Shown here in pieces: positions 53,920-60,504 of a stretch of DNA of 64,000 nucleotides (position 1 is the stretch's first letter; each line of letters starts with the position of its first letter). The position numbers and the translations under genes were made by a program. The notes beneath the pieces were generated by a model. It ran no database searches and was not told the origin of the DNA. It was given only the letters and a program-made list of their open reading frames with translations. Origin of the DNA: Streptomyces sp. IMTB 2501 (lineage in GTDB: Bacteria > Actinomycetota > Actinomycetes > Streptomycetales > Streptomycetaceae); NCBI RefSeq assembly GCF_001953885.1, contig NZ_MQUS01000031.1, positions 52,997 through 116,996 on the forward strand. The letters are read 5' to 3'.

Positions 53920-54566
53920 GCCGCCACCTCGATCACGGGCGCATCGGTGCGGGCGCCGGTCCGGCCGGCGCGGCGTCCGGTGACGGTGGCGAACAGCCAG
54001 CCGAGCCCCGCGCGGCGGGTTCCGGCGCGGGCCTGCTTGGCCGCGTACATCGCCTCATCCGCCCGCCGCAGCAGCCCGGAGAGGTCGTCGGCGGGGAAGT
54101 CCGCGGCGCGCACCCAGCCGAGCGAGACGGTCGTGCGGACGGCGGGGTCCTGGCCGTCGACCGGCCGGGCCAGCACACCGTGCAGCACGGCGAGCAGGTC
54201 GGCCGCGGTGCCGTGGTCGTCGATGAGGACTGCGGCGAACTCATCGCCCCCGAGCCGTCCGGCGACCCCCGAGCGGCCGACGTGGTGGGCGAGCCGGTCG
54301 GCGGTCGCCTTCAACAGGACGTCTCCCGCGGCGTGCCCGTGGGTGTCGTTGATGTGCTTGAACTTGTCGACGTCGGCCAGCACCACGACTGCCCGCGGGT
54401 CCTTGAGCAGGGCCGTGGCGCGGCGGGTGAAGCCGTCGCGGGTGCGTAATCCGGTCAGCGGGTCACGCCGGGCCGTGTTCAGGCAGCCTCGCAGCCACCA
54501 CACGTGAACGGCCCACCCGGCGGCCAGCGGCAGCGCCGACAGCAGGACCGTGGCGAGGGTGTTCAT
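53916..54566 (-). CDS. GGDEF diguanylate cyclase of the element
   Basis: A 216-residue c-di-GMP-synthesising protein. One N-terminal membrane span (LATVLLSALPLAAGWAVHVW) is followed directly by a complete GGDEF domain: DPLTGLRTRDGFTRRA, VVLADVDKFKHINDTHGHAAGD, and the active motif GRLGGDEFAAVL, with LLRRADEAMYAAKQ at the end. The inhibitory RxxD site expected just before GGDEF is not seen (RSGV), so it may be constitutively active. ATG overlaps DUF2637's stop, and its stop overlaps the methylase start. In Streptomyces, c-di-GMP holds BldD active and blocks sporulation. Confidence 0.9.
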   Translation of the reverse strand: MNTLATVLLSALPLAAGWAVHVWWLRGCLNTARRDPLTGLRTRDGFTRRATALLKDPRAVVVLADVDKFKHINDTHGHAAGDVLLKATADRLAHHVGRSGVAGRLGGDEFAAVLIDDHGTAADLLAVLHGVLARPVDGQDPAVRTTVSLGWVRAADFPADDLSGLLRRADEAMYAAKQARAGTRRAGLGWLFATVTGRRAGRTGARTDAPVIEVAA

Positions 54567-55555
54567 GCCGCGGCCCCCTCGCCCTCGTCGGTGTCGTCGA
54601 TGGGGTGCAGCCGTCGGCCGTCGGCCCGCTCGGTCAGCAACAGGTCCCGCAGCACACGGGAGTTGGCGGCCGAGCAGTGCAGCGTGGTGCGCAGCGCCTC
54701 GGCGTTGATCGCGTCATCGCTCCAGTCGGCGGTGACCTGGCGCGCCTCGGCGAGCAGTTCCGCCGGGGTCCGCGGCGCCTTGCCGGTCTTCGGCTTGGCC
54801 TTGCTGGTGCGCTTGCGCGGCGGCTTGGGCGCCTCCGGCTTCGGCGGCTCCGCATCCTGCGGCGGCACGGGCGGCATCTCGTCAGCGGCCGGGGCCAGCT
54901 CACCCAGCTTCAACAGCACCCGCTCAGGCCGGGGCGTCTTGGAGCGCCACCGACGGCCGAAGCGCTGCCGCAGCTGCGCGCGGGCCAGCTGACGTTCCCG
55001 CTCCCGGGCGAGCGCGTCCCCGTACGAGGTGATCTCCCACAGGGTCATGCGCCGCCACAGCGCGAAGGTGGACAGCGGGGCGAGCAGCCAGCGCGAACGC
55101 CGGATCTTCTCCATCCGCCGGCCGGTCACCGCGCCGATCCGGGAGGCGTAGACGTGGGCGGCGACCTCGGACAGGACCACCCACAGCAGCGGCATCGTGC
55201 CGTGGGCAACCTTCGCGGACAGCGACTGCCCGGCCGCGATGTTCAGCCAGCACGTCACCCCGGTCAGCGCCCACGGCACGAACCGCACCCAGCCCAACGG
55301 CATGTCCGTGCGAATCAGCAGCAGGAACGCCGCGGTGAACACCGGAATGGCCACGTCGATACCGACCGGCAGCATCCACGGGGAGGCGAACCCCCACCGG
55401 GCACCCGCGGCCGACACCGCCTCGAACGAGGACGCCAGGCCCAGCCCGCCGACCCCGGCCGCGAACACGGCGACCGCACCCAACAGCCACAGCTCAGGTT
55501 TCGACAGCGGAGGCACGGCAGGCCGTGCAGTCTCCGTCTCGGTCACGGTGGTCAT
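54563..55555 (-). CDS. DUF2637 membrane protein (SpdB-like spread protein)
   Basis: A 330-residue protein with four or five N-terminal spans (ELWLLGAVAVFAAGVGGLGL; FASPWMLPVGIDVAIPVF; WVRFVPWALTGVTCWL; MPLLWVVLSEVAAHVY), matching DUF2637, then a charged linker, a Pro/Lys-rich region (PPRKRTSKAKPKTGKAPR) and a C-terminal helical, winged-helix-like part (ALRTTLHCSAANSRVLRDLL). DUF2637 proteins are typical of Streptomyces plasmids and AICEs and are related to spread (spdB) functions. Its ATG overlaps the ORF97 stop. Confidence 0.85.
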   Translation of the reverse strand: MTTVTETETARPAVPPLSKPELWLLGAVAVFAAGVGGLGLASSFEAVSAAGARWGFASPWMLPVGIDVAIPVFTAAFLLLIRTDMPLGWVRFVPWALTGVTCWLNIAAGQSLSAKVAHGTMPLLWVVLSEVAAHVYASRIGAVTGRRMEKIRRSRWLLAPLSTFALWRRMTLWEITSYGDALARERERQLARAQLRQRFGRRWRSKTPRPERVLLKLGELAPAADEMPPVPPQDAEPPKPEAPKPPRKRTSKAKPKTGKAPRTPAELLAEARQVTADWSDDAINAEALRTTLHCSAANSRVLRDLLLTERADGRRLHPIDDTDEGEGAAA

Positions 55556-55845
55556 GCCGCGGCCCCCTTCCGGGAGCTCCGGCGGCGCCGCGTGGGACGC
55601 GGCAGCGGCAGGACGTTGAACAGCTCCGGCGCGTAGGCCTCGATGGCCTCGGCGGCGATGCGGCTAACGTCGTCGGGAAGGGTCGGGTTGTCGGCGAGGA
55701 TGTCCCGCGCGGCGTCCAGCCGGGCGGCTCGCTCCTCGGCGGTTTCGCCGTCCACCCCGAGCCAGAGTTCGAGCGGGGTGCCCAGGGCGAGTTCGACGAA
55801 ATCGAGGTCGTTCACGGCCTGATGGCCGCCGATGTAGGTGTGCAT
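55552..55845 (-). CDS. Hypothetical protein of the element
   Basis: A 97-residue protein, acidic in the middle (GVDGETAEERAARLDAARD, ILADNPTLPDDVSRIAAEAI) and basic at the C-terminus (RPTRRRRSSRKGAAA). ATG 55845 follows CAGGAGCATCC. First gene of a coupled set with DUF2637, GGDEF, methyltransferase and zinc protein. The leader carries stem-loop H2. Not recognised. Confidence 0.65.
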   Translation of the reverse strand: MHTYIGGHQAVNDLDFVELALGTPLELWLGVDGETAEERAARLDAARDILADNPTLPDDVSRIAAEAIEAYAPELFNVLPLPRPTRRRRSSRKGAAA

Positions 55846-55916
55846 GGATGCTCCTGAATCGGAGGGACGGGAAGGCGGAGCAGCCGCAGGCCTTTGGCGA
55901 GACGGCGACCGCTCCG
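55846..55916 (-). promoter_or_regulatory. Structured 5' leader, copy 2 (stem-loop H2 plus anti-SD)
   Basis: H2 covers 55876-55916: a 12-position stem with two mismatches and minus-strand loop CGTCTCGCCAAAGGCCT. Between H2 and ATG 55845 is CCCGTCCCTCCGATTCAGGAGCATCC; CTCC can pair with GGAG of the ribosome site. Same layout as copies 1 and 3. Confidence 0.65.
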
Positions 55917-55948
55917 GGGCCCCGGCCGCAGAGCGCGACGGGGTGAGT

Positions 55949-55996
55949 GCCCCGGGCCGGATTCGATCCGGCGCCCTCACGGCGAGATGCCGGGGC
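55949..55996 (-). ncRNA. tRNA-half-like structured element, copy 2
   Basis: Minus strand: GCCCCGG (55990-55996) closes with CCGGGGC (55949-55955). Inside are GCC-GTGA-GGGC and GCCGG-ATCGAAT-CCGGC. It begins 12 nt after the stop of the membrane protein gene at 56009 and is followed by leader H2. 48 nt in total. Confidence 0.6.
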
Positions 55997-56008
55997 GGTG
56001 ATGCGGGG

Positions 56009-56467
56009 TCAGACGGTGGCGACGATGAGCGCGGCGACCAGGAGCCACAGGTGGTGGAAGGACTGGTCAAGGGCGTAGGCGCCGGTACCGATGTGCGGGT
56101 TGTCGTCGCGGCCGGCGCGCGGGGCGCCCAGCCGGTAGAACTCGCCCTTACCGGTCACCTTGGCCAGCCAGGCGAGCGTGCTGCGGCGATCCGCCCACCA
56201 GTGAGTGACCGCGTCAACGCCCAAGCCCAGCACGGTGCCGAGCGCGGACAGGTGCAGGTCCAGCAGCCAGACGACCGGCAACAGGACGGCAACCTTGGTG
56301 AGCGTCAGGGTGGCGACATGCCGGGTGTCCGCGAGGCGGCCGACCCAGCCGGGACGGCCCTTGTGCGCGGACTGGTGGGAGGTCTGCACCCAGTGATCGC
56401 CCACGCTGTGTGCGACGTACAGGGCGATGAACACGGCGGCGAAGGTGGCGGCGTGCACGGCGGTCAC
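56009..56467 (-). CDS. DUF3307-like transmembrane protein of the element
   Basis: A 152-residue protein with three or four spans: AATFAAVFIALYVAHSVGDH (with the metal-like H..D-H pattern of DUF3307), TKVAVLLPVVWLLDLHLSA, VDAVTHWWADRR, and a C-terminal LWLLVAALIVATV. GTG 56467 overlaps the upstream stop as GTGA. Such proteins occur in Streptomyces elements; function unknown. Confidence 0.75.
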   Translation of the reverse strand: MTAVHAATFAAVFIALYVAHSVGDHWVQTSHQSAHKGRPGWVGRLADTRHVATLTLTKVAVLLPVVWLLDLHLSALGTVLGLGVDAVTHWWADRRSTLAWLAKVTGKGEFYRLGAPRAGRDDNPHIGTGAYALDQSFHHLWLLVAALIVATV

Positions 56468-56694
56468 CGGCTCTCGTCGCGGGTCTGAACGAGCTGAATG
56501 ACCATGCGCGGGAAGTCGGCGACGCCGTCGAAGTGCGCGAACGTCACGCCGTAGGTCTCGGCCGTTTGAAGCATGCCGTGCAGAATCGCGGCGGCGTCCG
56601 CCACCTGATGGGCGGTCGGCCGGTGGCCAGGGGCGAACTGCGCTGCGGCCGACGCGATGCGGTGACCGATCTCGTTGAGGTCGTTCTGATTCAT
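56464..56694 (-). CDS. Small hypothetical protein of the element
   Basis: A 76-residue helical protein (NDLNEIGHRIASAAAQFAPG; HQVADAAAILHGMLQTAETY). ATG 56694 is preceded by TGAGGAACGCCC. It starts the longest minus-strand transcription unit of the element, with leader H3 and tRNA-half-like copy 3 upstream. Unrecognised. Confidence 0.6.
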   Translation of the reverse strand: MNQNDLNEIGHRIASAAAQFAPGHRPTAHQVADAAAILHGMLQTAETYGVTFAHFDGVADFPRMVIQLVQTRDESR

Positions 56695-56767
56695 GGGCGT
56701 TCCTCAGTCGGAGGGACAGAGAGCCGGAAGGGGCCGCAGGCCTTTGGCGAGACGACGGCCACTCCGG
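56695..56767 (-). promoter_or_regulatory. Structured 5' leader, copy 3 (stem-loop H3 plus anti-SD)
   Basis: H3 covers 56724-56767: CCGGA pairs with TCCGG and GGCCG with CGGCC, enclosing a minus-strand loop with CGTCTCGCCAAAGGCCT. It is followed by GTCCCTCCGACTGAGGAACGC before the ATG at 56694; CCTC can pair with GAGG. Matches copies 1 and 2 in order and spacing. Confidence 0.65.
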
Positions 56768-56798
56768 AATCCCCCGGCCGCGACTGCGGCGGGGAAGC

Positions 56799-56843
56799 GC
56801 CCCGGGGCAGATTCGATCTGCCGCCTCACGGCTAAACCGGGGC
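56799..56843 (-). ncRNA. tRNA-half-like structured element, copy 3
   Basis: Minus strand: GCCCCGG (56837-56843) closes with CCGGGGC (56799-56805). Inside are GCC-GTGA-GGC and the arm GGCAG-ATCGAAT-CTGCC. Compared with copies 1-2, two of the five arm base pairs changed on both sides, keeping pairing. 45 nt. It lies in the leader region of the transcript for the 76-residue protein. Confidence 0.6.
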
Positions 56844-57314
56844 CACAGCGCCGGAGCGCTGCGAGAGGTTGGGTTGCGCTGTACCTCACGCGGGACGGAG
56901 CCCGCGTGACCGCCTACTTGGCCGAGGAGAGGCGGCGTGATCCCCATTCAGTTGTCAAGGAACGAACGCTTCCGACGAGCGCGGTAACCCCTCGAAGGAG
57001 CTCCCGTAGCTGCAAAGCCACAGGACCCGCCGGACGTACATCGGTGCTGCACACCCGCTCAATGCGTGGTGTGTATTACCTACCACTCACGCTGACAGAT
57101 CGATCCCGGGTCGTCAAGCGCTCTGGCTTTTTCGATCTCGGAACCGCCTGCTTCGCGGTGGTGACTCAACTGTCGCCAAGCGGAGGGCACTTCGGGAGCG
57201 TGCACTTGGGGGTGCACTCGTGCACTCCGATGTGCCCACCCCCTGCACCTCAGGCCTGACCTGCGTAGAGTGACGTTGAGTCAAGCTGGGACTTCGGCCG
57301 CTCATGGGGGTTCG
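56844..57314. promoter_or_regulatory. Divergent control region of the element
   Basis: 471 bp without a gene, between the minus-strand operon start and the plus-strand HTH-TPR gene. It must hold at least two promoters. A short open frame through it has no likeness to a protein. GTGTATTACCTACC at 57070-57083 is an AT-rich patch that could be a -10 region for the minus strand. GTTGAGTCAAG (57276-57286) lies 29 bp before the plus-strand start. Confidence 0.4.
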
Positions 57315-58697
57315 ATGGCAGACCGGAACGCCAGGCTGGCCGCGCTCATGCAGGAAGCTGACTTCTCGAACAAGTCGCTTGCTCGCGCGGTGATCGCCGC
57401 TGGCACTCGATCAAGCGAAGACGTCACCTGCGATCACACGTACGTCGGCAGGTGGCTCAACGGCTCGATCCCGCGGGGCAACATGCCGCAGTTCATCGCC
57501 GATGCGATTGGGCGCAAGCTGGGGCGCCGACTCACCATCGACGACATCGGGATGGGCGACGCGGCAGTTTCTGCCGTACAACCCGACTTGGGCTTGGACT
57601 TCGCAGACAAGCCCGAAGCCACAGCCAAGACCGTGACCGACCTATGGCGGGCCGACCTTGCTGAGGCTGAGGTTCTGGTCCGAGCGCACCCAGACTCTGC
57701 CGCATGGAACACGGCATCCCTCCGGTGGATCGTCGCCCCTCCGGACCGAGAGCTAACGCGACTGGGCAACCGGGCGATCGGCGCGGTTGACATCGAGATG
57801 GTGCGCTCAACCGCCGACGCGTTCAGCATGCTTGACGGGAAGTTCGGCGGCGGCCACGCCCGACGGGCGCTGATTCAGTACCTTCACACGGACGTCCGTC
57901 CGATGCTGGACGGGAAGTACTCCGACACCGTCGGCAAGCAACTCCACTCAGCCGTAGCCGAAGCTCTCTTGCTCGCCGGATTCATGTCGTACGACAGCGG
58001 CCTACACGGCATCGCGCAGCGGTACTTCATTCAGGGCTTGCGTATGGCTCAGGCGGCTGGCGACCGCCTGCTCGGTAGCAGCATCCTGTCCGCGATGAGC
58101 CATCAGGCGACCTTCCTCGGCCGGTACCAGGACGCTGCAACCCTGGCGCGTGCGGCGTACACAGGACCCGCCGGCAGCCTGGGGCCCACGATGGCCGCAC
58201 ATCACATCGCAATGGAGGCTCGGGCCCTTGCCCGACTTGGCGATGATCGGGGCTGCGACCTTGCCCTAGTTGAGGCGGAACGCAAGCTCAGCCAGCGGAC
58301 AGCCGACAGCGATCCTGCGTACATCGCATACTTCGACGAGGTTGAACTTGCAGCCGAGATCGGCCATTGCTTCCGCGACTTGGGACGATCCGTGCAGGCG
58401 ACGGAGCGGGGAGCAGGATCCATCGTCGGGGACGGCCTGAATACCCGAAGCGATTTCTTCGCGACCATGGTGCAGGCAGACTCGTACCTAGGTCAGGGCG
58501 AGATCGGCCGTGGCTTCGAAATCGCGCTCAATGCGCTGCAACTCGGAGAAGGGCTGAAGTCTGCGCGCTGCGTGCAGTATGTACGGGAGTTTCAGGGCCG
58601 CATCACAGACGACGTGAAGCGAGCCGCGGATTTCCGGGTGTTCGCGGAACAAGCCCGCGGCTTCCGCCTCTGGCGACAGGTCGACGAACAGTCCTAG
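57315..58697 (+). CDS. Helix-turn-helix/TPR regulator of the element
   Basis: A 460-residue protein. The N-terminus (ARLAALMQEADFSNKSLARA, VIAAGTRSSEDVTCDHTYVG and RWLNGSIPRG) is an XRE-like helix-turn-helix; from residue 170 on the protein is built of helical TPR-like repeats (LLLAGFMSYDSGLHGIAQRY, GRYQDAATLARAAYTG). This architecture is common for regulators in Streptomyces and for proteins reading peptides or small effectors. ATG 57315 is preceded by GGGGG; the longer frame to 57270 is disfavoured. The only plus-strand gene of the element core, facing the phosphotransferase gene, whose stop it overlaps by 4 bp. Confidence 0.8.
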   Translation: MADRNARLAALMQEADFSNKSLARAVIAAGTRSSEDVTCDHTYVGRWLNGSIPRGNMPQFIADAIGRKLGRRLTIDDIGMGDAAVSAVQPDLGLDFADKPEATAKTVTDLWRADLAEAEVLVRAHPDSAAWNTASLRWIVAPPDRELTRLGNRAIGAVDIEMVRSTADAFSMLDGKFGGGHARRALIQYLHTDVRPMLDGKYSDTVGKQLHSAVAEALLLAGFMSYDSGLHGIAQRYFIQGLRMAQAAGDRLLGSSILSAMSHQATFLGRYQDAATLARAAYTGPAGSLGPTMAAHHIAMEARALARLGDDRGCDLALVEAERKLSQRTADSDPAYIAYFDEVELAAEIGHCFRDLGRSVQATERGAGSIVGDGLNTRSDFFATMVQADSYLGQGEIGRGFEIALNALQLGEGLKSARCVQYVREFQGRITDDVKRAADFRVFAEQARGFRLWRQVDEQS

Positions 58698-59596
58698 AAC
58701 GGTGCCCAGTCGCGGCGCGAGCCTCCCGAGCGCAGCGTCTCGACACGCTTCTCAACTTCCTCGGCAGCGCGCGGATTCGTGCCAGCGTTCTGGGAAAGCC
58801 AGGTGACCATCAGCAGTTCGCGCACGCTGCGCAGGACGGAATACCCAGACCATTTCCGGACGTCGAAGCCGTAGCCGTCCACAAATTCGGCGTATTCGGC
58901 CTCTGTATGCCACCCGAAGCTGTCGTAGTACATGGCCGTCTGCATCAGGTCCCACTCACGCGGACCGATCACAAAGCCGTCCAGGTCGATAACCTTCGGG
59001 TCTCCCGCAGCATCCCGCAGGACGTTGCCAACGTTGAAATCTCCGTGCAGGTGACCGGTCGGCAAGGCGAACGCTAGCCGGTCGTACTCGCTCGCCAACT
59101 CATCTGCCAGAGAGGTGAGATAGGCCCGGGTGTCCGACGGGATCGCAGCGCACTGCAACCGCTGGTTCACCTTCTCGAAGGGTCGGAGTTCGGGGAGCGA
59201 AAAATTCGGCGGCTCCAATTCGTGGAGCCGCCGAAGCAGTTCACCCATCTCTCGCGTACTCGCGTACGTGTCGCCGTCGGCCAATCCCTCCCAGAAGGTC
59301 ACCGGATGGCCGTCGATGACGACGGGCTGTTCGGCTTCCGTGACAAGCCGGGCAGCCGGGTATCCCTCGTCCGCGAGCCACTGAGCTACGGCTACTTCTC
59401 GGCGGACGGACGGTAGTCGATCAGGGCTCCGACCGACGCGCGAAATGATCCGGCCGTAATCGATGCGAAAGACTGCGTGGTCGCCAAACCGCTGCATCGC
59501 GATACCGTCCGGATCTACGCGGGCGACATCGCACGCCTTCCGCAAGATGCTCTCGGCCGACGCCGCGTCGAATTCGGTGCGCTCGCCCGTCGTCAT
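58694..59596 (-). CDS. APH-family phosphotransferase
   Basis: A 300-residue kinase-fold enzyme of the aminoglycoside phosphotransferase family. N-lobe: AVFRIDYGRIISRVGRS (the ATP-binding strand, lysine replaced by Arg) and REVAVAQWLADEGYPAARLV. Catalytic loop: TGHLHGDFNVGNVL; metal motif: VIDLDGFVIGPREWDLMQTA. The phosphorylated substrate could be an antibiotic, amino alcohol or protein; nothing indicates which. ATG 59596 overlaps the GntR stop (ATGA). It may be cargo resistance or part of the switch. Confidence 0.85.
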   Translation of the reverse strand: MTTGERTEFDAASAESILRKACDVARVDPDGIAMQRFGDHAVFRIDYGRIISRVGRSPDRLPSVRREVAVAQWLADEGYPAARLVTEAEQPVVIDGHPVTFWEGLADGDTYASTREMGELLRRLHELEPPNFSLPELRPFEKVNQRLQCAAIPSDTRAYLTSLADELASEYDRLAFALPTGHLHGDFNVGNVLRDAAGDPKVIDLDGFVIGPREWDLMQTAMYYDSFGWHTEAEYAEFVDGYGFDVRKWSGYSVLRSVRELLMVTWLSQNAGTNPRAAEEVEKRVETLRSGGSRRDWAPF

Positions 59597-60045
59597 GCCT
59601 TACGGTCCCCCAATCCGATGGGAAGCGCGCGGACTTCCCGCCCGCGCGTCGCTCCTTTGCCGATGAGCCCTTGTCCTTCCATCTGCGCGATGGCGGAGCG
59701 GATCGCCGTCCGCGAAGCCTCGAACCGCTCGCACAGCTCCTTCTCGGTAGGGAAGGGGTCCCCGACCTTGACTCCGTCAGTCCGCAAGAGGTCCGTCACC
59801 TTCTCGACGAGTGGGCGTCGGTCGCCCGTACCCACCACGTACCAGCCAGCCCCCTGTACGGACTCGATCACGCCCTTGCTCTTCAGGTCACCCAACGCAC
59901 GCTCGATGGTGCTGCGGCTCACGCCGTAGCTCTCCATCAGCTTCGCTTGAGACGGCAGCTTCTCAGGGATTTTGCCCTTCTCGATCTTCTGACGTAGAGA
60001 ATCCGACACCCCTAGGTACGTGTCTCGCGGACTGGCCGGCGGCAC
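59593..60045 (-). CDS. GntR-type repressor with two winged-helix domains (KorSA-like)
   Basis: A 150-residue regulator without a ligand domain. First domain (about 12-70): LPSQAKLMESYGVSRSTIER, ALGDLKSKGVIESVQGAGWY. Second (about 78-140): FPTEKELCERFEASRTAIRS and AIAQMEGQGLIGKGATRGRE. Both are GntR winged helices, so one polypeptide carries two DNA readers. In pSAM2 the GntR-family KorSA silences transfer and replication; this is probably the counterpart. GTG 60045 follows GGGGAGGCTAG. The operator-like block 60147-60228 lies upstream and an inverted copy lies upstream of xis-int. Confidence 0.85.
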   Translation of the reverse strand: MPPASPRDTYLGVSDSLRQKIEKGKIPEKLPSQAKLMESYGVSRSTIERALGDLKSKGVIESVQGAGWYVVGTGDRRPLVEKVTDLLRTDGVKVGDPFPTEKELCERFEASRTAIRSAIAQMEGQGLIGKGATRGREVRALPIGLGDRKA

Positions 60046-60146
60046 CTAGCCTCCCCTTCGATGATCTCGCTTGGCAGCGGTTCACTGCTTTCAGCTTCCC
60101 ACGGCGTCCCTCGATTGACGTAGGGCCTCCCAAGGAGTGTCCCATG

Positions 60147-60228
60147 TGTCCGACTGTCCGGTTAGGGCTCTGACCTGCACAAATAGGCCGGACACCCTCA
60201 GTGCGCCAGTGTCCGGGTGTCCGGTTAG
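60147..60228 (+). promoter_or_regulatory. Operator-like repeat block upstream of the GntR gene
   Basis: On the plus strand: TGTCCGACTGTCCGGTTAG (60147-60165) and TGTCCGGGTGTCCGGTTAG (60210-60228), 63 bp apart, with CTGACCTGCA and GGCCGGACACC between. It is an inverted imperfect copy of the block at 44233-44310. Autoregulation of the repressor and joint control of xis-int are inferred. Confidence 0.6.
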
Positions 60229-60318
60229 AGGGCTGCAACACGAGGGTGTTTCAGCCCTCGCACGGCGACATGGAGCGCACGGCTGGTGCGCTTCAGCACC
60301 CTGGCTCAGTCCTGCCGA

Positions 60319-60339
60319 GTGCGTGAGCAGTGCGTGAGC
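60319..60339 (+). repeat. Candidate integrase arm-type site, right
   Basis: The 21-mer is GTGCGTGAG, C, then AGTGCGTGAGC: tandem GTGCGTGAG repeats, one base different from 42499-42519, 73 bp from attR. Together the two flank attP in the excised circle. Confidence 0.5.
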
Positions 60340-60411
60340 TCCGGTGGCACGAGGGTGCCTGCGGGCTGCGGTGCAGGTCAGAGGCATAATCAAGGATGTC
60401 ATGCACATGCT

Positions 60412-60464
60412 CTCCGGAGCCGTGTGCGCAGGTTCGAATCCTGCCGGGGGCACTCGCCGGTCAG
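60412..60464 (+). repeat. attR core repeat
   Basis: 53 bp identical to 42348-42400, containing the tRNA-Arg 3' half from the anticodon loop. The 5' half of the tRNA is absent here, so it is not a second gene. Confidence 0.95.
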
Positions 60465-60504
60465 CCAGCAACAATCAGGCTCTGACCAGGGCGAATGCCG
60501 ACAT

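Larger units (their letters stand above)
42348..60464. mobile_element. Integrated AICE (actinomycete integrative and conjugative element), RepPP type
   Basis: An 18.1-kb element bounded by 53-bp identical direct repeats of the tRNA-Arg 3' half. Modules in order from attL: tyrosine integrase and Xis-like HTH; an AAA ATPase and prim-pol (replication); SSB; DpdA-like enzyme; small membrane proteins; TraB/FtsK translocase; a coupled gene set with a C5 methyltransferase, GGDEF and DUF2637; DUF3307-like membrane protein; an HTH-TPR regulator; and a GntR repressor with phosphotransferase near attR. Almost everything is on the minus strand. AICEs move as double-stranded DNA via one FtsK-like protein; the layout fits. 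Prim-pol is one of the known AICE replication types. No relaxase is present, as expected. Confidence 0.9.

Noticed and set aside
60412..60464. A second tRNA-Arg gene at the right end
   Set aside because: Only the 3' half is present; acceptor 5' strand, D-arm and half the anticodon stem are missing. It is the att repeat.
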